Origin: Glandiceps talaboti
Lineage: Eukaryota > Hemichordata > Enteropneusta > Spengelidae
Direction of reading: 5' to 3'
DNA length: 64,000 bases
Assembly (NCBI RefSeq): GCF_964340395.1
Contig: NC_135564.1
Coordinates: forward strand, 11,922,391 to 11,986,390
Of this stretch, positions 23,735 through 37,601 are shown one piece after another (the first letter of the stretch is position 1; every line of letters begins with the position of its first letter). A program made the translations under genes and the position numbers. The notes beneath the pieces were generated by a model. The model was not told the origin of the DNA. It saw only the letters and a list, made by a program, of their open reading frames with translations, and did not search any database.

Positions 23735-23960
23735 ATGCTTGCATCCATCCATCCATCCATCCACCCATCCATGCATGCATCCATCTCGAGCTGCATCCAT
23801 CCACCCATCCTGAGCTGCATCCATCCATCCATGAATCCATCCATCCATTCATTCATTCATTCATTCATACATACATTCACTCATGCATGCATGCATGCAC
23901 GCACGCATCCATCCACCCACCCACACATCCATTTATGATTTATTCATTCATTCATTCATT
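23735..23960. repeat. (CATC)n/(CATT)n/(CATG)n microsatellite
   Basis: Imperfect tetranucleotide array with interspersed GAGCTGCATC units. The reading frames across it are repeat artefacts. Confidence 0.95.
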
Positions 23961-24037
23961 CGTAGTGAAACGATATTTCGACAGGGTTTGCTCAAACCAA
24001 TATCGATATCAACGATATGATAATAAATCAATGTTAA

Positions 24038-24155
24038 CATTTTTATCACGAAACTTACATTTTCACTATTTTTATCACGAAACTTACATTTTCACTATTT
24101 TTATCACGAAACTTACATTTTCACTATTTTTATCACGAAACTTACAATTTCATTA
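24038..24155. repeat. 29-bp tandem repeat, 4 copies
   Basis: The core TTTTTATCACGAAACTTACA followed by TTTTCACTA repeats exactly every 29 bp (TCACG at 24046, 24075, 24104, 24133). Confidence 0.97.
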
Positions 24156-27100
24156 TTTCATAAACAATTTATTACAGTGGGTATATCAATTAAGAATTAA
24201 GAATTAAGTGTGACGAAGCCCTATGTGGTATTACAGTCAACTGACTTTGTTTGTGCAGTCATTATATCAAATTACCGCTGTGCATCCATCTGCTCTTGCT
24301 CAAGTAATTGCGGTAGAGTGTAGTGTAGAATGAAGCCCTGCCAAGGGACCACAGAAGGACTTCTACCTTGAAAATATCATTATATTCAGAATAAATAATT
24401 TAAAAAAGTGTATCCATAGCTCCACATATGGCAGTATGCTTTCCAATAATTGGCAATGTTTGATCCTATCAATTGGTTCACACTATAGCGGATCATATGC
24501 CATCGGACGCGTCATAAAAATTGCAGCCACCACCCCTTCACGCTCTCAAAACATTCCATGGCCCTCCTGGAATGAACCCAAAAATTTTTGTAGTCCCCCC
24601 TCCCGGCTACACATATTTTAAATGTGTAATTTATACAGTACCCCCCCCCCCCCCCTACATTCAGAGATGTACAGTATGGTACACTACATTAAACTAAGTG
24701 GAAATCAACTTCAGCGTCTATACATTAACAAGAGCTTTTTTTTACAAATGTATGTGGGATTTGCGACCAAGTCAAGTTAATTTGTGACGGATTAGTTACA
24801 ACAATAACTGTTACATGTTCATAAAGGAAATCATATATTTCCCACAATGCATCACACATAACAAGTGTGTGACATGGCGAGTTTGTAAATTCCATATTAC
24901 ATTGTGAAATGTAAATCAGAAATCCTTAGTCAAAATTTTGAGTGTCTGCAGTTAAACATAAATTCAACACACCATTCACAATTTCAGTTATGAAGGTTAT
25001 GTGAACTCTATTAGGCAAGTCATGCACTGATTGCTTTCTATCATATGTACCCATACATTATCTCATTCATCTACCAATCACAAGCACACAGAAGCTCTTG
25101 GTGGATTTTTAAAAGAAATATTTTTTATTGGTCATGTGAATCACCAGTGTACTTATAAACAAACCAGAAAAAAAAAGCTTGTACACATCAAATTGTATAA
25201 TTTGTGTAATATAATATACTTACTGTATTGACTTTTCCAGCCCTCGTGTTACAATATTTCAGGACAAGGCTATGCTACAATACATGACTATGAAGAGGAA
25301 TGGAAAAGTCACAGTAAAGAAACCTATTGTACAAATCATCCTACCTTTCCCTATGTTTCCACAATAGAAAAGTCCACTATACTTAAAATAACAGAGCTAA
25401 ACTATTATGCTAGTAAATATAAGGGGACGCTGGGGGCAATAATTGACGGTTTAGTAACACTTACGCTTGTGTAATTGAACTAGTTAACTGGACATAATTT
25501 CAAACCTGAATGTTGAGTGTGGCTTTCTGCAAAGGTCAAAGGTTAGGACTACATCATCCTTACATCTAGAGTTACATCAAGAGACACTGACATAAAAAGT
25601 TATGAATGCCATTTGATTCATGAACAATGAGGTACATTGTCAGAGCCAGGTAGTGTTTATGTCGAGTACAAAGTATGCCAGACTCTGAAATATGTTACAT
25701 TACTGGATTCTAAACCCTTGAAGTCCTTGCTTTCTAAAAAAAAGTCAAATTAATTATACCCTAAAAGGGTATATAAGGGTGTTAGACTTTCATAGGGTTA
25801 AAATGGGCATTGAGTATTACACCCTGAACTTCCTGTAAAATGATATGACCCTGTATTTCAACTTTATAGTGCTGGTCATATTAAGATCACAAAAACAAAA
25901 GAAATCTCGCATCCTTTATCATCACTGGACTGATAGTCCTGGAACATTAATCTAAATTGCAAAGAGGAATTATACAATTCTGAAGAAACTTTGTCAATAT
26001 ACGAGTGTTACATATTTTTGATATCATAAAATTCATTCTTGGTATCATCTCAAGCACTATAAACTGGTTTAAATTATGAACTGCATCAGATGATACACGG
26101 TTTACATGACATTTATGGATAATAATTTCAGTCATATATACCCTCCTGCATACACTTTACGCCTCACCATACAATGGAAAATACCTTTCCATTTCCTACT
26201 TTGTAACTGTTTGATTTCTTGTTTGTTGGAACTTCTAATTCTGCATGCATAAAACCAACCGTGTTTACTCCATAGAGCTAAACTCTGGTTGAAGTTGTTC
26301 TGCAACTAGATACTTTCATTTTTGCAATGTTTTTGCTAAGGTTTGGTAACCCTGGTAAAATGGCATAGTTGCATATAGAGTGTACTATGTTTTTGTTTGG
26401 GAACCGTAACAAAATGACTAGGGAACCAGGTAGATTTAGCCATAGACTCCTGGGGCTATGATTTTTACTTACCGAGTACCAGAATGAAAACATTAGTCTT
26501 TTAATTTTCACAAAGCAGAAATGATAGCAACTGGGCAACAGCAACAGAAAAGTTTCTGTTGGTATCATTTATCAGAACCTTCTGTAAGTCATAAGGTAAA
26601 CTAGCTAGGTATATCTGGGAGATAATTTCACAAACCTGACAAATTTATCTATGGGTGTGGCACCTTTAATGAGAAAACAAATGCATAGTTGGCCATGAGG
26701 AGTGTTAATTGTAATAGCAATTTGTATCAAATCAGAAGAGTTCCTGAGTTCTGAAACAACCCATGACAGGTATGATTGTGAACAGCTGATAGTAGCTCTG
26801 TTTTTAATATAACAACCTTGATGTAAACTGTGGATGTCTAGTTTGTGGTACACTGTAAGATACGTTGTGTTGTTCATCCCTAACAGGTTTCTCAACACTG
26901 TCACACATGAGATGATAGCTGATAGCATGACACCAATGTTGTATCTTACAGACTATAAGTGTGTGGCTGAAGTGAAAACAAAAATTTGCACCAACCTGCT
27001 CTACGAAAAAAATAATACAAATTTCTACTTTGTGTGTGTAACATTGTTACCATTTTGGACTGACTTGCTACAGGACTATGTATTAAATTGCAACAAGTAC

Positions 27101-27220
27101 ATTGTACAAAACATTGTGGTGAGAAAACTAAGCAGGTTGGTCCAACTTTGACATCAATATGTACAGAAATCTGGTATTAATAATTATACCATATCAAACT
27201 TATATGCATAATATTATTCT

Positions 27221-30200
27221 TCAAGGAAACTCGTCATCATCTTCTGCCATTTCCTTGGCCAATTCAAGATCCTGTTGCTCACGTTCTCTTCTTTCCTGAA
27301 AGAAAACAAATAATGTCATTTATTCAAATTTGAAAAAGTAGTTTGTATGTATCTATTCTTGAACTTTTGTATATTCACTTACTCCCAGAAATAGAGATAA
27401 ATAAGCTACAGTGACAGCATAATGATAAATGATTACATGATATCAGGAAAAAAAGGCGATTAGAGGTAGTTGACTAGCTAGCCACTAATTGAGTTCAACA
27501 CCCTTTTAACCTTTCTTTTTTTCCTTTGAACCTTTGGCCTGTTGGTTCAGAGTTTGTTGAAAGTCATGAAACTTGAATTAAACAACATGTATTGAGATGC
27601 TCTAATTATCTTCTCAGACTCTAGTAGAAATTATGGATATGTAAAGGAAATCATGGTTATTTTATCAGTTTTCTCTATCTCTCTCACTCTCAGGCTTTGA
27701 AACTTTGAGAAAGAGATTATTTTCAGCTACTTTTATCAAATTATGTAATAATTACTGAACTGAAAAAGTGTCTAGATACTTTGAAAATAGAGCCGTATTT
27801 GTGATATGGTGTTACACATTCAGTGAATCAGGACATTATCTGAGCAAAACAGCCATTTGAAGTCCTGTTCTGAATCTCATGGGTAAAACAAACTACCTTT
27901 ATAAAGTCCAAAAACATAAACAACCCACTTATGCCAACAACATGCTTTTGACAAAATGCTGTTTGAATGACTCTCAGCCCACAAGATTCAGAATGAGACT
28001 TTTAATGGCCTGTGAATCTGAACGCAGGAGAAGACCAACACCAGACTTATGTACAAAGAGGACAAGCACAGTAGACACGAAGTATGGAACATGAATGAAT
28101 AATGGAAAACAGGCGAGTATAAGAAATTGGTTTTATGTACATCTAGTCTGTAAGATACAGCATGTTGTGCCAACCTACATGCATCAGCCAGTACTCAAAT
28201 GACTTTAGAAGTCTGATTTGGGCAACAACACAGCATATCTTACTGTCTAATGTACAGCATACCACTGCAAAGTCATTGATGATGGGGTTAATACAAAGGT
28301 TAAATTATTTTGAACACAGACACATTTCTTTATATTTAGAGAACAATAAAACAAACTACAACAGTATTACCTTTGAAGTGACTGAATTATCACTCACTGA
28401 GGTGTAATCTATTGTCAGTTTACAATATTAGGAATATAGTTATTTAAAACAACACAGGTTTAGTCCGGTGATGATTTAGTACTGATTATTTCATTTACCT
28501 ACCTCAGCTGATTCCAGATCTTTGTTGTAGGATTTTGGAGGAAATCGCATTGCCTATAGGTAGAAAAATACAACAACATTGATTAGTGATACAGCTTGGC
28601 ATGATTCGTCTGTTCATTAATTCCTAATGCTAACAGCGTCCATACTTGTATGTCATCATTACAATACAAACCAAATGCAACCAATAGTAGGCAACATCTG
28701 CCCAATTTCCCCTCATGACCCCTGCTAAATTATGGGCTATATGTCTACATATAATTTTACTGCCTGAACAGCAGTGTGCCCTCTAATGAACAAATGATAT
28801 TTTTTTGTTGGGGTGGGAGTAGGGGAGAGAAGGGTCAAAATGATACAAACTGGGTGTTCTCATGACTCACTCCATATATACTTAAGGGATTACCAAACTT
28901 AGGGGTCAGAATAAGTTGCTGTGCATCAGTGAGACATCAAATTGGCCAAGGGGGCATACACCCCCTTCTATTAACCCGGATCACAGCATGAAAACATGCT
29001 GAAAACGACTTACTTTGACTGAACTATTATGTACATCCAGACAGAATGTTATTCTCTGATGGAATGCATTCATTGGTTCTCGGGTTGAATAGATGTCAAT
29101 ATTTTCCTTGGACTGGACGTAACCTTTCTCATGGTCTATTGTAGCCTCTATCACACCATCTCTAATTGCCTGTTGAGTTTAAAAACAAATTTAACATTGG
29201 CACAAATTATATTTAATAGTGGCAGGCTACACACAATGCTAGTCACCACCAACTGACACTCACATGTATATTTGTAACTTACATTTGTATAGGCTCAATT
29301 TGGATTTGGATTAAAATCTGGGTGAGAAAAACAAATTCAATTTGTCTTATATTGAATTAATCAATCAGTGAATTTATACAGCGCCAGTTTCCACTATGAT
29401 GTAGAGTTCAGAGGTGCTGTACAGTTAGAATGCTCTGGAGAATAGATATATCTTTTTGAAGGCGTTAGCTGTTAATTGTTGTTGTATTTTCAATGGCAGT
29501 GCAATCCACAGATGGGATGCAGCATATGAGAATGTATACCCGCCATACAACAATACTTGGGTTCGTGCAATAAATATTTGGCAGATGATCGGAGTGTCCT
29601 GGGAATTGGCGTCATGTGAACGAGGTCAGATGTGTTGGTTGGAGATAATCCATTTAGAGATTAGTAAGTGATCAATAAAAGCTTAAATTTTAGATATAAT
29701 GTATTTTTTCAGACAGTCATATGGTAGACATATTATCTAATGTCGAACTTTTAGAAACATTGGCTGTAAACATACAAGAAATGGCCTAAAATGTAAATAG
29801 CTTCAATTCATTGTGAGTGTGAAAAGACTTGCATAGCCCCCAGTGCCCTCACAACCATACTAGCCTCGCATTCCAAGGGTTATGACATAACAAAATGCAA
29901 ATTTACCTTTGCTACAATAAACTCTGCATCTTCTGGACTATCTAGTTGTAATTTCTGTGCAACATTTGCCAGGGAGATTCTAGAATATGACAGATTAATC
30001 ATTCTAACACCAGTCTTGATCACATTGTGTCGTAGACGTATAATCAGTGTGTATGTATCTTCTGTTTGAAACTTGGAACCAAAGTTTTCCAACACTTCAT
30101 TGAATCTTGCCAAGTTACCAGCTCTGACAGCTGCAAAAACAACACATGAAACAATAACTCATTACAGTAATCTTAGAGGAAATGATGATACATTTATCAA

Positions 30201-33200
30201 ATAAGGCTGTGCTTATACTCAGTTATGCTTTTTCAAACATAACTAAGCCTTATGGTGCCTACCTCAGTGAGAAGCCTGGCCAGTATAATTTAAACATTTT
30301 GGTCCGACAATTACACATCCTTTAAATTTCCAGGACCTTCAAATCCTTCTAGGAGTTATTATGCGATTTTAGAACTTGTTTTTATGGTCAACTGACATAC
30401 ATTTTAGTACTCAGATTCACATTCACTGTCTTTGTGAGTGAACAGGAACCCTGTCAAGCTACACCTAAAATTATTGATTTCTCCCTACCCCAATTTTATG
30501 GGCGATTTTGGACACTCGCGGGCAACACAGGTGATTACCGCCAACTTGAATAAGATCCCCTCCCTAAAGCAGACTTACCTTGGGTTAATTGGAAGTATGG
30601 ATATAATGTTTTCCTCAGTGTAGGTTGTCTGAATAGCAACCTGTCTGGTATATCACCTAACAACAACTCTACTGTGACTGCTAACTTGTTAACCTGTCGA
30701 CAGATTAGAGATTGGTCAGGAGTCTGGATCATCAATCAATTTCAAAAGGGTATTGAAGTGTTATATCAAACTTTACAGGTGTCACGCAAATTTGCAGCCA
30801 GTTTTATATATATACAGAACACAGAAACATGAAATTTTTGTCAGTATTTTGTATTTAATCTCATTTACAGAGTCATATTGGAATGGTAACTAAACTTGTC
30901 AGGCAATGGCAATTTTGAACTGTGAGTGTGAATTTACATGGCCATCATATTGGATTCTGAATTCTAATACTTGATCAAATCATAAGTGTCATTTTCACAG
31001 ACCTTCCAGGAGTATACAAACCCTGTAAACTTGAAATGATGAACACAGGATGGCAGTACTTACTGTTTGTTTAAACCCTACTGCTGTGTGTTGTGGTGCT
31101 TTACGCAGTGCTTGTACTAAATGTTTGTGGGCTTCTGAATACTCTAGCTGGATGGCTTTAATACGACCTGCAAACACAGAAATGTTAGATTACATGTATC
31201 AATAGTTGTGGAGTCATAATGGTTGAATGGTTAGAGTGGCCGGCTAGGAATCTGCAGGTTGCAGGTTCGAGCCCTGTCGCTGTCATTTGTTTCTGAATGG
31301 CTAAAGTCCTTGGGCAAGATTTGAACCACGACTGTGCCTCGTCAACCCAGCTATATAATTTGGCACATGGTATGATACAGAATTTTATATGAATGATTTA
31401 ATCCCATGCTTACAGAGGCTGCAATGGACTGTATGCTCACCAAGGAATTGATTTATCAAGGGTCATCATGCTGTTATACATGTAGGTCTGTGCCATGGTA
31501 GTACTGGTAACTGTAAGGAGCTTTGAGTACAGTTTTCAAAAGTCCTATATAATAACAATCATCATCACTGCCTGAAGAAAGTCTGATGAATCAATATCTG
31601 GACAACTCACCTATGTAATAAAGAAATCTTGCCCATTCGTTATTTGATGCCAGTTCTGGAAATGTAGATTTGGCCACTAGCTTGTCGGCTTGGTCATACA
31701 GATTATAGTGGAGATAATTACGGAGTAACAGATTTAGGAGTTGTGCTGTACCTTCATCATTGTGTCGAAGTGTTGCTGTACGGAGACGGGCATGAAGGAA
31801 ACTACAACACAACGTAAAACACAAAACTTTTAAGATACTGTACTGGTGTATCTGACACTCAGAACTGAGGACAACAACAAGTAATGAAATAGATTGACTT
31901 TGTCAAATTCTTATAGAAAGAACATACATGTACATGTACCATACTACAAAATCCATTGCAACTCCATACACTGCAACTCTTGGCAGGGTGTTACGGGTAC
32001 AATTATTTTTTTATCTGAAGTTTATTTAGACCACAGTTTAATTATATTAGGCCTTGTGACATGACTGATATTCCCAAGTTGTATATCTGCTGGTAAAATA
32101 ACATTGTAGAATAGTTGAACCAAACGAGAATGTGGGAGATCTTCAGTCAAAGTACATTTATTAGATTGGGGACACAAAAACTGAATTATATACATTGTAC
32201 ATGTACATTAAAACTCTGGCAATTTCGAACTATAAAGATAAAGTATTATGATGACAATCCTGCCTTCTGATTTTTTTCTCTCTTTTCATAAGTGACACCT
32301 TTCCAAATCTATTGTAGCAGGAAATGTGTATTCAGGGACAAATCGGGAAATAGTTCATTGAATATATAAATCTTACCTTCTAATTTTATCTAGTTTACCA
32401 ACTAATTCATAAGCTCTAGAGTGATAGAAGTATGCTTTGGCTGACAGCTGATCCAGAGATCTTCTGTTGTGCAGTTGTATCTTATCCATCAGTAAATCAG
32501 AACATTTTACAGCCTGAAAGAATGGTTGAAAGGACACATGTAGGACAGTTCAAACTCCATTCATTGCAATTCAATACAAAAGACAAAGTAGGTTTACGCT
32601 GGAGAGTCTAGCCCTACACATATACATGTAGGTAACCAAAACCGTAACTCCTTTTTTGAAAATAAATGTGCACCAAATGGCATAGTCAGTCCACTGTTCT
32701 ACTTTCTTGCTAAATTTAAATACATAATTCAACAGAATATTGATTACAATAATGTAACATTTTCATCATTACACAGTGGTGGATTACATTTACATGTTGT
32801 ACAGGTACGTAGATCCTATGATTTCTCAAAAACTTCAGTCAAAAAATCACAACACATCAGCATGTATTGTATCCTTGTCTTGCATCAAATTGTTGAAATT
32901 CTGGCACTTTCTTGCGAGGAAAGTACATGTAAAATGTAGTTATGATGGAATAAATGTTGTTGATGCTTTGATGCTACATGTACAGTTTATACAACACTGT
33001 ACATGCTAGCTATGATGATAAACTGGGTGAGATCTATCTAGTAAGTCTTCCCTATAGTTTTCTATCAGTTCACATGAAAGCTACACGTTTTTCACAGCCT
33101 GTTATCACGTCTTGCGATATAAAATATTGAAGAATGTACTCACCTCTTTGTTCCTCTCCAAGTCCAGAAGATACAAGACAACCAATAGATGTACATAAAC

Positions 33201-33618
33201 TTCTAATTCAGGTAACACAGGTAAAGCTAGGGCTTTACCACTACGAGGTCTAAATGGTGTACCAGGTCCATCTGTTTCCATTGGCTGTGTGCAGATACAA
33301 AGATGACATTTGTTAATGCATGTACATGTACATGACACAGGGTCTGTCTAGTGTTAACACTGGGCTGGTACTAACAGATCAATACCATGTGTTAGAAACT
33401 GGAAAGACACATGCAAGTGTCTCCGTCAGCACAATTACTACCGGATGGTATTTGTCAAACACACAAGCAATAACGGGCCCAGCTTTCCAACTGAAACAAT
33501 GATCATAGCAGCAAAATTAACCTACTCTAACATCCCAAAACTATTATACGTATTTTAATAATTATTTAAATATCATTTTGTTTGGGTTTGGTTTACAAAG
33601 TTGGCTTTGGGCACCACC

Positions 33619-33649
<31 letters not shown>

Positions 33650-35334
33650 AATTTCAACTATGCTACAACTGAGGGACTCTCTCTAGTTTGATGGCTTTGC
33701 TTAATTGTCATTTTCAATTTTTACTTGGACTATCTCTGTCACAATGAGCAGTTAGTCTCACGTAACTGATAATGAGGTCACATCGTATCAACTGAGTATG
33801 GAAAACATTTTTCTGAATTCATCGCGACACCTATTTGGTCCAACCATACATATGTGTTAAAATAGTGTGCAAAAATACAATGTTCATGCCAGCCAGCTAT
33901 TAGCTATAAGCCTATTACTCACAATGGGGTCAGCCTATGTGTGAGGGTGACCAAACATGGCAGAGCTTACAGACTAATGTAAAATAAATAATGACAATTT
34001 GGCAAATCAGCAGAGTGAGTCTCTACAACTTACCTCTTCAATGAAACTAAGGAGAACATCTTTAGGAGCATAAGTTGGTGAGAAGTAGCCACCAATAACT
34101 TTTCTCAGGATTGTTGCATTTAATCTTCTCCTAATTGGCAGTAATGAACGAAGTGCTCTCAGCATAAATCTAGGTTCTTTAGTAGCAACAGCCTTCTCTA
34201 TATGCTTCACTTGGTCTTTAATATCTGAAATGATAAATTAATAGAAAGAACTTAATGTGTCATAAAAAACAAACATTATACACACAATTAGTCATTGAAG
34301 GCCAAGTCAGTTCAGATCACAATTTATCTTCAGGTATGAAAAACAGTTATCTGGCAAACTTTTGAAAAGTGTGTCCAAAACAAAAGAATGGGTATATCTT
34401 TAATTATTCTGCTGATAAAATAACACCAATGCAAGAACCTGAATCTTGATTATTACTCAAAATATTCACTGACGTTCAATCTGCGGTAACACAAACTACA
34501 TAATGAAAATACAGCAAATTTGAAAAATAATTAGTTTTTGAGTGATAAACTAACATGAAGATTTCTATTTTGAAAATATTTACATTTTACTGTCATTTCT
34601 CCTTGTATGATTTGAATAAAAGGCCATGTAAACAACAATAAATTAAATTAATTATGTGATTTTTATTGAAAAAAAATTGTCCTACAAAACAGTATGACGT
34701 GTTTCACATGCATGGTGCATATGTTTTATTGGTTTATTTATACATGGTCCATGAATGTATCAAGGAGGTTTATACTTCCATGAATACATTTACCTCCATT
34801 GGTTGATGTTCAATGCAATGAATTGGAAACTAGTAGTGACCACAATTGTTAGGGGTTGCACACATTTATATCATATATGTACTGTATCTTTTATTTTAAA
34901 ATACTAAATGTCTATAGTAAGTCACTTAGTTAGTGTGATCAAGATATTTGCAAATATTCAAAGCAAATATATAAGCTAGCGCCAATGAATTATTTAGATT
35001 TTGTTCTATATCATGTAATAAATACACCATGATACCGCAGGGAAGCAGTACTATGATTCAGCAAATCATAACACTAGTACCTGTTCACAAACAGACGGAA
35101 TAATACCGAACTACAAACTACACAGTTGGCAAACTCACTAAAACTACGCAAATAATCACAGTAGCTTCATGTTTATATAATTTTATGTAAATCGTTAGAA
35201 ATATCGCTACAGTGAAATCACGACAAAGTTTTACCTTCTAAAGTGATCAAATCCGTTTCCTTCTTGCCCTGTTCGGTCGTGGCCGCTGAGTCGGCTTCTT
35301 TCATTTCAACATCTTTTGGCGATTCTTTCGCCAT
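27221..35334 (-). CDS. PSMD3: 26S proteasome non-ATPase regulatory subunit 3 (Rpn3), 11 exons
   Basis: Exons on the minus strand: 35235-35334, 34034-34224, 33144-33284, 32377-32513, 31611-31801, 31064-31167, 30579-30693, 29907-30130, 29014-29169, 28503-28553, 27221-27295. All are GT-AG, and they total 1,485 nt (494 aa plus stop; human is 534 aa, the difference being mostly the N-terminus). Recognisable blocks include [62 protein letters not shown] and the C-terminus [20 protein letters not shown]. The C-terminal half is the PCI domain. Role: lid subunit of the 19S regulatory particle, a scaffold for recognition and deubiquitination of ubiquitylated substrates. The start ATG gives [16 protein letters not shown], similar in character to the acidic, divergent N-terminus of other animals. 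It lies head to head with the SLC11 gene. One intron carries a SINE. Confidence 0.97.
28772..28965 (+). mobile_element. Decayed hAT-type MITE in a PSMD3 intron
   Basis: It starts CAGTGTGCCCTCTAA, like the intact element at 19296, and shows GTTCTCATGACTCAC and CAAATTGGCCAAGGGGGCA in the matching order. The right end is diverged and no target duplication is visible. Confidence 0.55.
29352..29680 (+). repeat. SINE-like dispersed repeat, long copy, PSMD3 intron
   Basis: It begins ATTAATCAATCAGTGAATTT, ATACAGCGCCAGTTTCC, like the copies at 21808 and 47940, and runs on through GAAGGCGTTAGCTGTTAATT and GCAATCCACAGATGGGATGC. The 71-codon frame at 29456-29671 lies entirely inside it. Confidence 0.55.
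31213..31573 (+). mobile_element. tRNA-derived SINE in a PSMD3 intron
   Basis: The head carries a Pol III A-box-like GGTTGAATGGTTA (31220-31232) and a B box GGTTCGAGCCC (31264-31274) at tRNA spacing. A body with CTTGGGCAAGATTTGAACCA follows. The tail GGAGCTTTGAGTACAGTTTT, CCTATATAATAACAATCATC is typical of marine invertebrate SINEs. It lies on the opposite strand to PSMD3. Confidence 0.8.
33610..33650. repeat. Poly-C tract followed by (CA)n
   Basis: A near-pure C run precedes a short CA repeat in a PSMD3 intron. Confidence 0.95.
34225..35234. other. PSMD3 intron 1
   Basis: About 1 kb of AT-rich DNA between exons 1 and 2 with no recognisable element. Confidence 0.6.
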
Positions 35335-35993
35335 TGTAAGCTGCATTTGCGTACAGGTATGATATACTCAGTAGCAACACAAAGTAAATTTCCAAATTGT
35401 TTGGCAATTTGTCGAATTTTTAACACTTTGTAATAAATGACTGATCACCAAAGTTCGCCCATGTGGAGAAAAACTAAAATGGCGGTTGTTGATGCAACTG
35501 CGATTGCGCAAATATAAACGATCAAATATAACCTCCTAGCTAGTAGAATTTTCGGAAGAGATAACTTGAAATCACGATTTTTGTCTAATGATAGAGTATC
35601 TTATTTACTTTAATCATCGAAAAATAAATATGCATACCGCAATACGGTTGCTGGTTTCAAATTCGCATTATAAATTGATATGCTACATCAGAATATGCTA
35701 CATAACATTTAATGATCTTTCTACATCGACTTACGGGGTATGTTTAAAGTGCATGATGGGAATGATATTGACCTTTGACAACTTCGTGTCAACACAGTAC
35801 TACTTACTGATCGTGAAGTAGACGGCGATGCCAATGGCAAAGGAAGTGTTCATGTGATCATGTTTTCTACCAGTTGTTAAAATAAGCAACTTCAAAAAGG
35901 TGTTGATAACGAATTAACTGTAAGAAGTTTTATGTATCTGTGTATATTTTGACGATCAATTTTGAGATTGCGACGAGAGGAAGCGGAGGGGAG
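35335..35993. promoter_or_regulatory. Shared head-to-head promoter of PSMD3 and the SLC11 gene, with SLC11 noncoding exon 1
   Basis: About 660 bp separate the PSMD3 start codon from a strong donor (GAGGGGAG followed by gtaagtg, exon end at 35993) that fits the end of a plus-strand noncoding first exon of SLC11. The stretch has a YY1-type AAAATGGCGG (35476-35485), an NRF1-like half site GCGATTGCGCAA just after it, and ETS-like GGAAG cores (about 35843 and 35978). YY1, NRF1 and ETS sites are typical of housekeeping bidirectional promoters. No TATA box was recognised. Confidence 0.5.
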
Positions 35994-37592
35994 GTAAGTG
36001 ACATGATTTCTAACTCATTACGTAATTCGTAATTTCATTGAATCATTGTAAATCACATCATGTCCCACGTTTATTGATATCTTTGTGCAATACATCAAAT
36101 AATACACCAGTGACTAATAGACTTCTAACAAAATACTTATTTTTATACACGTGTACATTATGAGTGATGTAATTATAAAAAAAAAAAATATATATATTTT
36201 TTTTATACTTTTTATAGACCATCAAAGTGAAAACTGTGTAATGTATAGCCTAAGTGTCGTATTAGTGCAGAAAAGACATAGGGTTCTACTTCCAAAGAGA
36301 TGCCTTCAGAAATATTTTCAAAAAGTGAAATGAAATCCCTGAACAATTTATTATTATCCATAATTCTTACCTATTTGAAATGTGATAATTAATACATGTA
36401 CTACTACCAGTCTTGGGGGTCTGAATACCAGTGAAATGCCATTGTTCTGGCACATTACACATTGTCACATGATGTTATTTTATGTTATTTAAAACGTGAT
36501 ATTTACACCTAATAGAAACTGGTTTACTTTATTTGTATGTATGTATGTATGTATGTATGTAATATGTGTATACTGGCATAAGTCAATCCAGCAAGTACTA
36601 GTAAATTATAATGGACAGCTACAAAATTATATTTTGTTAAAATAACTGCTGTATTTTTGTATATGTTAATTATAAAGTATTTTGATTTGTAAAATTTGTT
36701 TGAAAAGTTGTGTTTTGCTTAAACATGGCACAATCTGAGTTATTTTAAACTTTGTTATTTGGGAGAAAATTCTCACAAAACTTTGATTAATAATCTTCAT
36801 TTGTATATAATGCAGCCTTTGTTAGCATTCAGTGGTTTTTTGACATTTTTAGTACATTCTCGCAAGCTAGATATGATATGTTGATATGCCTAGCAACAAG
36901 CCCATAGCAATGGTTAAACAATAATGTTTACATAGATGTTGATAGACTACTACATTGTAGTATTGGTTTCCAAATTTGTCTCAACATTTGCTACAACATT
37001 GACAGACATTGTTGAAGTTACACTAAAAACTTAAAGATACTATCAGCAGTAAACACCAGGGTGCACACATAAAGTAGTCGCCTTGTCTGGAAATACTAGT
37101 CCCATGTATTTTTGAATGATATTGCTTCTACGTACAATAGTAAGTAATTCTACTTTAAACATGTGCATTTTTTCATAGTTATAATTTGTAGTTATTTACA
37201 TGGACTCATTCAAACACAAAATTGATGACCAAATATCTCTGAAAAGACAGCAATACTTAGTCAAGGAAAAGCAGAAAACTCTTTGTACACACTATAAAGT
37301 TGTCTATTCATTCAGGCAAACCCATTGACTACTTATCAGTATCCAACTGTGATAAGATCGTAAAATCTTCAAGTACTTCACTGTACACTTCCACAAGTGA
37401 AGCAAATGTTGAAACAAAGTTGGAAACCAATACTACTAATCTATCAACATCTATGTAAACATTATCGTTCTTAAATTTGTGAATCAGCTGTAATATACCT
37501 AGCAACAAGACCACATAAATTAAAGTTTACTGTCAACAGTTGTACTACAACGCCATTTGACGCTTTTATTTCTTCCTGAATTCTAGACTCAG
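35994..37592. other. SLC11 5' UTR intron
   Basis: This runs from donor gtaagtg (35994) to the acceptor before GGAATAAGT-ATG. It contains a (GTAT)n run (36537-36562) and a foldback pair of arms (36919-37467). No coding exon is seen. Confidence 0.6.
36919..37467. repeat. Imperfect inverted repeat (foldback), arms of about 120-130 bp
   Basis: The left arm (36919-37050) and the inverted right arm (37345-37467) share AATGTTTACATAGATGTTGA, TAGTATTGGTTTCCAA and TCAACATTTGCT in order, with a 290-bp spacer. It may be a decayed foldback element; no terminal duplication was seen. Confidence 0.75.
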
Positions 37593-37601
37593 GGAATAAG
37601 T

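Larger units (their letters stand above)
21010..27220. other. Gene-poor intergenic region between NAB and PSMD3
   Basis: About 6.2 kb with no supported gene. It contains a SINE-like repeat, two (TA)n tracts around a perfect palindrome, a promoter-like patch at 23.5 kb, (CATC)n/(CATT)n DNA at 23735-23960, a 29-bp tandem repeat and a poly-C run. 24660-27220 shows only AT-rich sequence with short chance frames. Confidence 0.6.

Noticed and set aside
23717-24207. His/Ile/Pro-rich frames
   Set aside because: Translation of the (CATC)n array and the 29-bp repeat.
29456-29671. 71-codon plus-strand frame
   Set aside because: Lies wholly inside a SINE-like repeat.
37329-37514. 61-codon minus-strand frame
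   Set aside because: Lies on the right arm of the foldback repeat, with related sequence in the left arm that is not open.
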